Below, one piece after another: positions 11,001-23,700 of a stretch of 64,000 nt of DNA (the first letter of the stretch is position 1; the number at the start of each line of letters is the position of its first letter). The position numbers were made by a program, and so were the translations under genes. Below the pieces are notes generated by a model. It had not been told where the DNA came from and did no database searches. It saw nothing but the letters and a program-made list of their open reading frames with translations. This DNA is from Enoplolaimus lenunculus. Taxonomy: Eukaryota; Nematoda; Enoplea; Enoplida; Thoracostomopsidae. The stretch covers positions 248,001-312,000 of the forward strand of contig JASANG010002449.1 of NCBI GenBank assembly GCA_030248215.1, in the 5' to 3' direction.

Positions 11001-14000
11001 TATATTGCGAAAGCAGGTTCTTTTAGATTTCAGCTTAAAAGTATGGAAATTTAAAGTTTTGTGATTTTTAAAATTATATTTGTTTAATTTACACTGTCCG
11101 AGATGGGGTAATACACTAGTAGACAACAAAGTATTGGGGGACATAAACAATAGAGTTTAGGACGGATGTTACCCAGTTTGAGTTGTACCTCAGGAACCCA
11201 TTTAAATTCGAGTGTTTGATTGTGACCCCAGTTTCCGAAATCCTGGCTGCGCCGCTATAGTTACTGTTATCGCACGTACATGATGTGGGTAGAAGAGTGT
11301 AGTGAACAATTGCATCTAGTTTTCCCAAAAGCACATTTTAGTTGTGGCTCCATTGCTGCATCTACGAAAACTTGAGATCGTAAAAGCAAACAACGAACAG
11401 TACGTATGTGTGTGAGCGTTGTGTTGTCTAAATGACAGTTAGTTTTGCAAAAGTTTGTAAGCAAAATAGGATTTTGTTGTCTGCGTATGATAGCAAAAGG
11501 TGCGCTCAGAGCTCTTGTTTCTCTTCGTAGCTTTAGCGCTGGCAGCTCAGATATCTCATACAAACACAGTGCAATGTTTGCAAGCTTTGCTTGCAATATT
11601 TAGCAATTTTTGCAGTGAAGCGCCTTGCTTTGTGTGTAGTATGCACGCACGCATTGCAATTGTTATGCTATTGTGTGTATATGGAAAAGCAAAACTTGCA
11701 TCAAGCTAAGATATATAGGTTGGACGCCCGTGCATTACGATATATAAGCACTTGCTGCTGCGGTGAGTGTATTTTGGATAAAGGGACAGTATAGGAATGT
11801 ATACAGATATACTTGGATAGTGCTTCGGCATTCAGTAGGGGTAAGAGAGATTCGCAGCATAGGTTTTTTCCAAAGTTCGAATATTTTACCTGGAGCTGTT
11901 ATTGTATTGTCCCGCACGAGCGAGGACCGTCCGTCTATTCAGAATTTGGATATCCAATTAGTCGTCAAACAGCTATACGAAATCGTCGCGTTTTGCGTGA
12001 GCTTAGACTTACCTTTTGAAAATACGGTAGATATGAAAAGAAATACGTATATTTGGTTGAATTATTTTGTCACTGTTCAACATTCTCATACCTTAGTAAT
12101 TTACGTCTCATATTCACCTCACAAAAATTTGTGCATTTTTGCATGTATTTATCTCGGACAATTTTAGTTACGAATGTGTGCAAATTTATACGTTACTGTG
12201 TTGTTGTCCATGATGTAGTTTTGTGACAAAATTTTTTTCCAATTTTGAGTTGTGAAAAATAGCATATAAATATATACATAGCTAACTTCCGGTTTTTATA
12301 AAAATTCAATGTGTTACTTGTCGTTTTTTTGACGAATGCATGAACGTTTGTAGGTGTATGAGACCTGTTTTAAGTAGAATGCAATTTGTACTCGATTCAG
12401 CGAGAGGGATGAGTTAGTTTATGCTAGCAATTTTACGTAAGCAACGGCGTATCTTGCGGGGGTGTGGCGGTTGAACACTTCCGTGTAACTTTTGTCCAGG
12501 GGTTTTAACTTCTTGGCTACTTTTTTTAGGGGTGACGCAAGAATTTGCGTCCCAGGCTTATATATCAGTGAATAGGGTAAAGGTTGCCATCAGAAAGTAC
12601 GTAGCAGACACCGTGCGTGCATGGCTAGATTTAGGGAAATTGTGATTACAGAATTATACGTGGCTTTGTGGATTATCTTACCAGAGCCCTGTGTATGCCA
12701 GTTGGTGGGGACTGTTTGTCATAGAGGCAATTTCAAATATAATTTTTCGCTTCTATTCTTAACTTGTCTGACACCATCATCAAAATGTCAATGGGCTCTT
12801 GTAGATCTCCATTCCCACGCATTTAAGGTTAAGGTTTAGGCATAGGTCAACGCATAGGCTTAAGCAAGCCATATCCTAAATCTAAAAATGCGATAAGGGG
12901 TGTGTGCCAGCGTCTATCCGCTGTCAATTGTTTGCTGTGTGGTGAATTGTGTTTTATTTCTAATAGGTATATATGACAAGAAATGTGACTTTAAGCAAAA
13001 ACAACAAAGCTTTTAAGCATTGTTGGCTTTCCAATGAGAGTGCGCACATGTTGAGTGTATCTGCTGCTTGCTTGTTTGCTTGCTATCTTGGCTTGCGCTG
13101 TGTTTACAATTGCAAGCACAAAGTTGCACACGAATGGTCAAAATAAACAACTGCTATATACGTTGATTTGCAGTTTTGCAATTTGTGCAGTCGTTGCTAT
13201 ATGCGCTGCGCACATACACACAATACGTATGTATTTAATGTAAGATGGGTATTATATATGTATATATTAACCCGAGCTTGTGTTTATGTGAATGCATAAC
13301 CGACATCGCAGCACATGTGTGTTCAATGCTGAAATGCCTTGTGCGAGCGGTGGGGCCCCCTTGAATTTTGGGGTCTGTTGGCTGCTCTGGTGTGTCAGCA
13401 TTGGTTGTTTTGCTCATACACATTTACTGGCGTTGTGGGTTGCGTGTTGTGTAAATATGTTGATTAGGGGTGATTTCATGATAGAAATTGCGACTGTTTA
13501 TTCGAGGAAGGGTGGTTAAATATTAAACTTGCACTGTGGGCAAATATGCGCTTGTTGTTTATTTAGGTCTTAAGAAGGTTAGTGTGAAAGGATCTGTACG
13601 TAGCAATTCGACTGCGTTTACTTAGGCAAACTTTTAACTAAATTTAAGACTCAAAGATAACAGTTCTGATAAATAATATGAGTATGTATATTTTAAAAAA
13701 TTGAGTTGTCGTATTCTGATTTATATAACGTGTATAAGTTAATGTCATCCGTCTGTATTCGTTATATCTCTTATTAATGATCGCATTTCGTGCCTTGTTC
13801 TACATTTATAAGTTTCTTTTGATTTCAAATATTTTTTTAAATTTAGTTAGCTATGTGTGTTTTTATGTTGTATTTTTTGTTAAATATTACCTGTGTGGGA
13901 TTTTGGAGCTTTTGTTCCGAGATTAGTTATGCCCTAGATTTCAACAGAGACTGTTAAGTGACGTTGTTGGTTTAATTAGTACGTATATATCAGATGTATG

Positions 14001-17000
14001 TTGAAAATTTGAGTCTTGTCACAAGTTTTCCAAATCGTTTAGGAGGTTATAAAAATATTAATTTTACGTACAGAATACGCATAGGCTTAAACGTATAGCC
14101 GTTGTAACTATAAGGGTAAACCTTTTTACGGTCACGGGGGTTCGGCAACTGCGCCACCCGTTTGGTTTGTTGAACCGCTGTACTCTTATTGGCCACTGTT
14201 AGAAATATGTATCATTTCAAATACCAAAATCTCTACTGCAACGGACAAACTGCAGTTTTGTTCGTCTGCCCATCCGTAGTTGTGGCTTTGCTAATATGTA
14301 TTCACAAATTTTAAAATTCATACGACTCAAGAAACCCAAACAGTACTTCAATTTACCGTCGCGGTATTAAAATTAATTATTCGGTGGTATGTTTTTCATT
14401 TTTCGGTTCCGTTTCCGGTAATTTTTTCAAATTTCGGTTCAGGCAAATAGTAATTCAGGTTGCACCTAAATTTGACTGGTGCCCCAAATAGATTGAGTCT
14501 AAAAGTGTAAAATCTCTGCATTGCAGTTGTAGGAGGCCCCTCAATTTATTCAGTGCCCCCCAAATCTAATATTCTGTTGACGCCCCTGGTAGTATTGTCA
14601 CTTGATGTTGGCAGAAAGTGGTGCTTAGTGTCTTAAATTGTGTCTTTATATTTGAGTCAGGTGCTTTGCTTTATGACTATTCTATTGTGCGCATTTATAA
14701 ATATACAATTTATGTTGTAATATGTCGCAGGAGTGATTTTTCATGCTTTCAGCTGTTCGCTAAATTGAATTGAAAGTCGTTTCTGAGAGCTTCGATACAA
14801 CCAGTCTTTTGCGTTGTCCTCTCAACCGGGTTTTGCACATGAATGGTCCGATTTTAAAATTTTCGGTATATTTGAACTTCTTACTCAACTGCTCGGATGA
14901 TTTCGGGTTGAAGGTAGAATTTTTAGACAATTTTGACTTTTTTGGCGGTAGCTAAAAGTCTTTAGGTACAAAACGTGATCTAAACCAGAAGCAAATTTTT
15001 AAGCAACGTATGTATATTGTAAAACACACCCACACTGTCGATATTAAACACTTCGTTTCATTTAAATTTATTTAAGCCTGAATATTAAGTATCATGTAAA
15101 ATGTTATACATCGAGTGTAAAAAATTTTTTTATGTGTTTGATGTGGAATAAATTGCTTTTTCAGTGCTCCAAAATGTTTACATTTTGCGATGAAAAATGC
15201 TTAAACTTCTCATGATTCATTCAGAGACTGCTCAAAGCGGAGCGAGCGCTGATATTTAATGTGTTGTTGAAATGTAGAAATACGAGGAAATATGCTAAGT
15301 GATTTTTTGCAGTTTTGTTGTATAAAACATTCCTAGGTTTATGAATAGTTCTTCTTGATTTAACGGGGGTTGGCGTGAGTGATGTGGGCTGTGTGTATAA
15401 GTTTCATGAGAATGTGGTTGAAAAAACACTAATTCAGATGGTATATATTGTGTACTTTATCTTGTACACCACTTCACCTGTTTAGCCTAAGCTTATATTT
15501 AGATTTAGGTAAACCCTTTTTAGACAATGTTTAGGTAAACTTTCAGCTTTATTTCGGAACCTAAGCGTAAGCATGTGGCGAAGGAAGTGTACAAGAGTCT
15601 AAATTTTAATTTTTAACTAATTGTGCCTGTCACAATAATGGTAGTTTGAAATTAGTGCGAATTGTGGTTCTGGAAAATTTTGCCCCCTAGAGAGTTTTCA
15701 TCCTTAATTATAACTCATTGAAAAACCTTTGAATGCCCCTCCTAGAAAATTTTCATCCCCTCTAGCAAGATGAGCTGGCAACGGGCCTGGTGGTAACGTT
15801 TGTCTTACTGCTTCGTGTTCGTGTGGCGTTACAAATTTAACAAAACTTAATTTACAATTAGGCTTGCATTGGTGTCTGGCGCAGTACAGCAAAAATCATC
15901 AAAAACGATAGTGCTGTTCAAATAACGCCTCAACTTTAAGTATTTGGCTTCCTTGCTAAGTTTGATATCTTCGACCTATTTTACCGTCAAGATTCAAGCA
16001 TAAAAATCGCGAATGTACAGTGAATTGCAAGTGTTGCTGTGGTAAAAAAACTAAGTTGTACAATCTATTATAACACAGGCGACGCTTCGCTGTTACATGT
16101 ATATATTTCTGTTTGAATTTGCGCTTTTTTATACGTACATGCATTCAAATGAGTGTTTATTTGTATTAGAATACGTTTTAAGTGGTTTTCGTTTCAACGT
16201 CTGCACACATACATTATGAGGCGAAATGAGTGGTGGTGAATCCGGGGCCGGCGTTCATATTTGAAGACCAAAAATGTGTAAGATATATTATGCAAAAATT
16301 GCGTTTAGCTTCTCGCTCGCTTCGCTCGTAAAGTTTGCTTTAGTATTTTTTATTGCGCTCGTTGGTTAAACCGGCTGGTGCGCCCATTGCTCATTGCATA
16401 CATTGATTGCTATTAGTATGCTAATGTGTAATATTTCAACAATGCATGTGCAGTTTAAATATTAAATTTTTGCTCACGATAAATTTCGCTGTATATAACA
16501 AAAGCGGCATTTTTTACGATAGGGGCGATGAGTTAGGTGCAGTTGAATGAGTATAGATGGTTGTTTGTGGCGTAAGCAGGACGTGCTGAGAAGGGGCTGC
16601 GGACCCCCAATTCCTATCCGTTACTGATGGGTGGAGAAGTTATCATATGAACCATCATTGAACCATGATTAACGGTTTGCCAATTGTATTATTGAACTAA
16701 TAATTTTTGCCGTTTTTGGTACTGACCCCACTAATCGGATTTATTCGGTATGAAATTGGGACAAAGGGAAGTTAGGAAATAGTTGTTGGGACGTAAAATA
16801 TGTTTTATATATCGCATGGCATAAATAGTTTAGGTTTAAGGGTTGAAATATTCGTGACCTCGCACAAACTTATTAAAACTTCACAGAAATTGTATGAATG
16901 TTTACTGTCTGTGCATTACTGCTTAAGACTTTGAATAGCATATACGTGGTTACTTATTCAGTTCGTCATACTCAAGTTTATTATTGTTTAGCCATACATA

Positions 17001-17097
17001 TAGCGATTCTATTAAACTTGTCTCCATGTTGGTTCTTATTGAGCATTACGTACGCGGTTTAAATAGATCTAATATCTATAGAGCAACCAGAGTGCAG
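8053..17097. other. Gene-poor intergenic region with transposon relics
   Basis: I find no exon series with coding character in these 9 kb; the short open frames are AT-rich chance frames. Recognisable relics are one end of the CAGGGTGCAAC hAT family at about 8520-8769 and another at about 14340-14466. There are also degraded TTAGGC-type repeats near 12830-12870 and 15480-15570. A CCCCTAGCAAG-containing repeat lies at about 15675-15795 and is shared with 18785-18935. The stretch 9180-12200 and the GT-rich stretch around 13030-13520 hold nothing I can name. Confidence 0.6.
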
Positions 17098-17466
17098 GCG
17101 GAGGTTTGGCCCGGCAGAAAATCGGGCTCCTGCTCCGGAAACTGGTCGGGCTCTGGCTCCGGACGAAAATCGGGATCCGGCTCCGGTAGAATTTTTACCG
17201 GAGCTTCTGGCTATTTCTGTAGTAAAATTTGCATAATTTTGCAAAATTTAACAGTTTAACGCGTTTCGTTTTGCTTTTATCACAATTTCCAGGAGAGAAT
17301 TTCCGACATTTCGCAGAAAATTTGCGTAAAACCAAATAACTTAACAACATATTGCAGATATTTGCTAAAATTAACCATTATTTTTACTACCTATTTCGCC
17401 TCACCTCCGGCTCCGGTAAGTTTCGTTGACCTCAGGCTCGTGTTTTTCACATTCGGTTGCACCCTG
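17098..17466. mobile_element. hAT-type MITE, CCGGCTCCGG subfamily
   Basis: A 369-bp element runs from CAGAGTGCAGGCGG to GGTTGCACCCTG. Its 8-bp flanks AGAGCAAC and ACAGCAAC differ at one base. Subterminal repeats read CCGGCTCCGG instead of CCGGTTCCGG, marking a subfamily also seen at 28600-30158. The apparent Gly/Ser open frame across it is an artefact of these repeats. Confidence 0.82.
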
Positions 17467-17625
17467 ACAGCAACCATTACATATAATGCTGGTTTATATA
17501 TAACAACGCGTACTTATTGTCGACTACGCATTGCTTTTATTATCAAAACGCGATAGGTTAACAAACAAGCGAACTGTGAATGCTGCGAATCTAAAATTTT
17601 ATAGGTACATTTCAGCATTGTAATT

Positions 17626-17631
17626 TTTAAT
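17626..17631 (-). terminator. Candidate poly(A) signal ATTAAA for the MSP-domain gene
   Basis: ATTAAA on the minus strand lies about 145 bp beyond the stop codon of the MSP-domain gene. Weak evidence: motif and position only. Confidence 0.3.
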
Positions 17632-17775
17632 TGAAAAATGTGCTGACGTTCTATGATCACCGTTCCTTTTATACGCTTCAAAGTGCTATACACGTTTGAA
17701 AATGTGGGTATAAATATGGGATTAATTACGGCAACAAAACATTTGAATATATGTTAGAAAACTTTGAACGACCAT

Positions 17776-20700
17776 TCATTTCTTGCGATTTGCTTTAAAC
17801 AAACTTCTAATTCCTTTTCCTACCAAACTAGCGACTGTTGTATTCTTTGATGGGTGAATTGGTCTGCCTGCCGCTACGGCATTTGCTGTACCAGTTTGAT
17901 GAAGTGTGCTATTGTTGAGTTCTATAAATTGAAAACATAGTTGAACCATTTTAAGCCAGCATGCAGCTGGCATTGGCTATTTTTACGTTTTTGTACGTAT
18001 TCGACAACGAAAAATCGGCCGGATACTGTAGAATTTATGCAGTAGGTAACCGGGTGCGTATTTGTATATTTCAATTGCAATGATAAAATATGTTTTAAAC
18101 ATTTGTCAAAATCCATTTCCGGTTATGGCGAATCGCGATGGCTAGGTATGCGTCTCCGTTACTTTAACTATCCGTTTACAATCTGGTTAGCTCGTATATG
18201 AGTCCGGATAGCAGGAAAAACTAACTCGAACAATATATTTTTTGAAATTTCCAAATGTTTAAAACATACCTGTAAACAGGCCGTCCTCATTCTGTAATCT
18301 TTCTTCTGCAGCGGACGTGTCAGCGCTGTCACAGGTTTCAAACGCAAATTGTTGAAAACTTTCCGACTTCAAAAGTTGTTCACAGACAGCTTCAAGTAGT
18401 TGATCATTGGCGGAGGGATTATTTGTAGCAGACAATGTCGAATGCGCGATATTTGCCGTATTTGAGTCTGTGGTATCTGAAAATTTAGCCGCAGTTCAAA
18501 ATTTATATTGGATATATGGCATTCATTTCGGCGCATGTATACAACAGATCCCGGACGCTAAGCGTGCTTCTTCTAAGCATGATGCGAAGCCTTTAATCCT
18601 ATAACACTGGTATCTTTTTTAATTTCTTGGCGTTCGTTTCTGTAATCTGTGCGTTTTCATTTTATCTCAAGTTGTTTTAGACATACGAGTCTGCTGTCAA
18701 GTCATCATTGTAAACTTGGCACAATTTTTATAAGTATTTTTTATCTGTAGATGTCTCATTGCGTGGTTTGCGCATCTTTTACCCGGGCTCATAGCCAGGG
18801 GGGCTCAGTTTCGTATGTAAAAAATTTTGACCCTTTAGATAATTTTCAACCTTGCTTGTAAATCAACGAAATATGCGTCTTCTGAAAATTCTGTAGCCCC
18901 CCTAGCAAGGTGAACTGGATACCGACCTGCTTGCTTTACCCAAATGGAAATATTACCTGTTTGATTTGACGTCCGTATGAAAGCGTCTGTAGAACCAGAC
19001 GAACTTTCACCAGTCTTATATTCTCGTTTGCTTGCTGCTTCATGAGTAGTGACTTCACTCTCTGTCTAAAACGACGGGTCGAAATGTTTACCGTTTTTTC
19101 AAATTTGTGGTAACCATTACAGGTGGTGATAGCTCATGTAAACATTTGAACTAGTAAACATTTAGAGCTTCGAAACTTAGCAAAATTTTTACGTTTGACT
19201 TGTTCCACTTCACTGCTAATATTCAGATCTGTAGCTGTCGCAGTTCGTTTGTGTGACAATCTATTACTGGCTGGCAGGGTGCGACCGGATATCCGGCTCC
19301 TATTTACTATCCGGCAAAAACCTGCATCCGGTATCCGATATTAACCTACCGGATACCGGATTTCGGTGATGATTTCGTAAATATCAAATTATTGCAAATG
19401 ATGTGAGATGTTATGTTTGCAGTCCCATTACATGTAAGTATACAGTATTGGTTTAAAGCGGTATTTTTTGCATTCAAGTATTAGGACATGTTCATTATGT
19501 AAACGCAATCTTCCGTTTACTAAAGATAAATTAACATTAACTGACGCATTAACGTGCTAAAAATTGATTTATTTTAAAAAACACACTATCCGATTAACCT
19601 CCGGTTCCGGTAAAAAAAGTATTATCCGGTTCCGGTATCCTGTATTTTGCGATCCGGTCGCACCCTGCTGGCTGGCGATCGGTGCTTGCTACACGCATTT
19701 TAGAATACCAATGGTGCTACGCTTTTTGCCGCCGTTATGACATGAAGAAAGCCAAGTTAGACCGCTGTAAAGCTTTTGAAGTTATGGCCAATGTATGGAA
19801 CATTGTCGCAACAGTATTATAAGCATATTCCCAAGCCTAACCCCAAGTCTAGGTGTAAGACAGAACGTATGCGTAAGCCTAAGCACAAAAATTAGTCTAA
19901 AACTTTATAAGCTTACTCTATTGCAGTCCCACAGAAAAACGTTCCGCACCTGGTCTTTACATTAGCCGAAATCATTAAACATCGAAAGTTGTGTTATATG
20001 TAGTTGCAAGTTATCACTCGTTGGAGCAATGAACTTTACATTGCAGCGCGGCCCTCGATGGGATGGTTTTGGTGCTCTTTGATACAGGGCTATGGTCTGT
20101 GTTTTTTGTGAAAAGCGCTTACCGTTTCATGTGTATCCGTTTCACTCATAGAACGTTTGCTTTCGTTGCGTTCAACTTGTAAAAACGCATTTAACGCGTA
20201 CTGATGTGCTACGATGTGTTGTTTACTGCCGTGCATTTCAACGCAAGTTGACTTCGACGATCTTGCGTTAAGGTGGTCATTGCTGAGGTTTTTTGAACTG
20301 TTGACTGTTTGTTGTGGCTGAAAACTTAATGAATTATGATGATGTAATTGCGAATTCAAACTTGTGGATCGACTTTAAATACGTTATGATGCTTACGCTG
20401 CTAAACAGTTTCCGGCCCAAGCATAGAACAGGACCGGATCTTTTTCCGGAGGGGCTGTAAAAGAGTCAGTTTACGGTTTAGACTAATTTTTTTTTGCTTA
20501 GGCTTAGGCTTTGGTTTAGGAATAGGCTCATCCCTACGCTTAGGCTTAGACTTAGCTTAGGAATATGCTTATACTAATGTTCAGGCCCTGTTTCATGCAT
20601 GGGCCCAATTTCCAATCACCTGCATCCCATGAATTACGTTAAAGAACAACATTTTTGCTGGCTCAAGATTGTTTCTTGAAACTCAAATTTTGCGTTTAAT

Positions 20701-23700
20701 ATGATGTATAAGTTCTGCCTATTTATATTCGATTTTAGCACATGGACACTGCAGCTGTTTATGCAGGATTTATGCCAATTATAGCGCCTGTCCATGATGA
20801 CATAATTCTACAGTTAGCACATTTTACTTTTAGTGTCGTCCCGTTTTCTTGCACGATAGGCTGATTAGATTTTAAATTATTTTTGCTTACGATTAGGCTT
20901 AGGATTATCACTGGTTTTTTTACGTTTAGACTTAGGATTAGGACTATGCTTAATCGAGAGTTACGGTAGTAAAAACGTTGGCTGTACAATTTATGAGCGT
21001 AAATGTTTTCGAAATACTGGGACTCAATTATGTCACGAGCATTGGTAAAAACTGTATGAATTATTGGCAAAAATTTAAACTAAATTTTCATTGACTTTTT
21101 ATTGACCGAAGTTACTTCTACAACTTATCGCAACCACTTATTTTATCGCACAACGCAGACCCGAACCTGGACTAATTGATTATATATAAGTTGCCTGTTC
21201 GGTGTTTTTTGTACCTCGCCATCGTGTATGCCGGCTACCACCAATTCGTCTGTTGTTGACGCAACATTTGTTGTTGCAATACTTCGTTTTAAACCCAAGT
21301 TGTCTAAGCTACGCGGATTTTGCTTGCAGGTTTGATACGATGGGAATTTCTGGAGCGCCCGGAGACCATTGTTTGCCCTGAGAGCGTCGTTTATTTGACA
21401 GGAAGTATCATCGAGCATAAATGAACCATTCAGGGAACGCTGCGAATTGTAAGTAGGAATTTGCTGCACTGGCGAAGTGCTCCGTAGAATTGTGCGATAC
21501 TGCGGTAGACTTGGCCTGTGTGGCGACGATTTGTGAGGTAACGCAGGATATTGAAGCTGATATCTCTGGAATTAAGTGTAAAAAGTGTAGTTAATCCGAT
21601 GCAGTGTAATAATAATTTCAAACAGCATACACACTGTACATTATACGTATCATTGAGTTTTGTGTAGTCTTGTATACTCAAGACCTAAGGGTTTCCGAGT
21701 ATCAACCTGTAGCTTTATTTGGTTCAGTGGTTCTTTGTAAGACTCGATTGGGTATTGTCCATCGTTTTTTTGCAATATATATTAAGTGACTGTGGCGAAT
21801 TGTAAAACTAAATTGGGTGCCTAATGGGTTGGCGAAAAGCTTGAATCAAAACTTTTTAGCATCTTTGACTTTACCCCGCACAACTGAAATGAGGGAGGTT
21901 ACGTTTCCGTTCTACATCTACAGTATTTGCTTTACAATCATATATCAACGTGTCGAAACGTTTAAGAATAGATTGTCACAGCGATGATTAGTGCGGTAGA
22001 ACCCTTTTTTGTTTTCTAATTAGGAAGGCTACCGCCCCTGAATCCGCCGCAAGTTCAAGCGCTTTAAACAGGGTGGAGGGCAAGCCCCAAAAACGAAGAG
22101 TACACACATTAGGCCCTAGAGCACCAAATATAATGGTTTGTGGAATAAGCATTGCAATAGAAACGGCAAACAACGAAATGGAATTTTAGTAAATTGTAAG
22201 GTAGGGACCTCACTATTTTTTATGAAACAAAAATATTTACCTTATTGTAGCCAATCGGTTTGCTTCTTTTCAACGCTTGAGCAACTTTCTGCGTCTCTTT
22301 GAATGCATCGTCATTTATTTTTGTTGATGCATTCCATTTTGGTCGACCAATTGGATGCGTCGGAGTTAGTGTTGATTTTGCCATACTTGGAGCGGTGCCT
22401 TGTGCAGTAGCGATATTTGTGTTTATAGTTCTTTTTTTGCTAAATCGTTTAGAGTTTGTTTTGACAACGGCTTTGTCAATAATTTGGCATGTCTCAATGC
22501 TAAAGTTATTTTCTTGCCGTTTGATGTTTTCTATTTCTTGACTGACATTTTTAATTTCAGATATAATCGATCCATTTGGTTTCAATTGCTTGCTGCGGAC
22601 CAATTTTGGTATCATGGATTCTGACGCAGGTATTCGTCCATGGTGAACTTCACAAGATATCTCGTTGTTTGGTTCATGTTCAACAGTGAACGTTCGTTCA
22701 CTCCCAGGTGACGCTGATCCAGGGCTCTGTGGTTCCAATATCCGACTTTGAATGAAGTCTGTTTTTCGGCCGTACTCTATGCTGTTTTGAATTCCATTTG
22801 CTTCGTCCCATTGTTGTCCATGCTTATAGTCCAGGCTTGCTGAATCCAACGTTTGAGCTGGATTGCCCTCTATTTTTCTGCCATATTCTATGCTGCTTTG
22901 TTTTTTACTGTTTGGTTTGTTCCACAGCTGTGCCTGCTGATTTTCTGAATGGGATATCCGATCGGAAGCCTCCAGTTGGTTCTTCTGCGAGTGTGGTTTT
23001 ATATAAGCGCATTTGAATTCACCCACGATCGCAGCTGTTTTGTCACGGTTTTCACTATTGCATGCACTTGATTCCGTATCCTTATCCATCACAGTCGTTC
23101 TATAATTCTTTTTACTGTTCGGTTCAAATGATGCAGTATCACTGGTTTCACTTGTATCGCAATCTCGGTTTGCCAGCGTTGGTTGCAATACGTCAAAGAA
23201 AGCACTGTGTCGTCGAAAGCTTGGACCAATCACGGCTAAGTTATCGTTTGATATTTGATCGTTTTCCAGACTAGCTGGCTCACACTCCGAGTTCTCGTAC
23301 ATTGATTGGCTAATTTTACTTGAGCAGCTTGTAGTCGTTGGTTCAACAAGCGTCTGGACAGAAACTTCTGACTGAGTTTGAGTTGGCTTGAGCGACTGAT
23401 AGCTGCTAGCGTTAGTGTTCGCCATTTGCTCGTTTTGGTACGGAAAGTTTGCTTGTGCGTGGAGCCCACTAGGCCGCCAAGGTGTACTGACAGAAACGTT
23501 TCCTTGGTTTAACTGTTTGTCACAGCTCGTATTTGATCTCCAGGTTAACCTGTCGATTATGTCGTCTTTCTTTTCAGAACTAAAGGTTTGGTTGCTATCT
23601 GTAAAAGCAACTTTGTTCGCTTTTTTGAGATATTGTCCGGAATCGCTGAGCCAAACTGCGCTATTTGTTCTTGATATAGCCTGTGTAGACGCTGTATGAA

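Noticed and set aside
13055-13243. Hydrophobic 62-residue frame resembling a membrane protein
   Set aside because: Arises from TTGCTTGCTTG and GT-rich simple sequence; no splice context or partner exon.
20759-21070. 103-residue minus-strand frame considered as a missing exon of the MSP-domain gene
   Set aside because: Its middle is TTAGGC-MITE sequence (about 20860-20960), so it is repeat-derived; no fitting splice phase.
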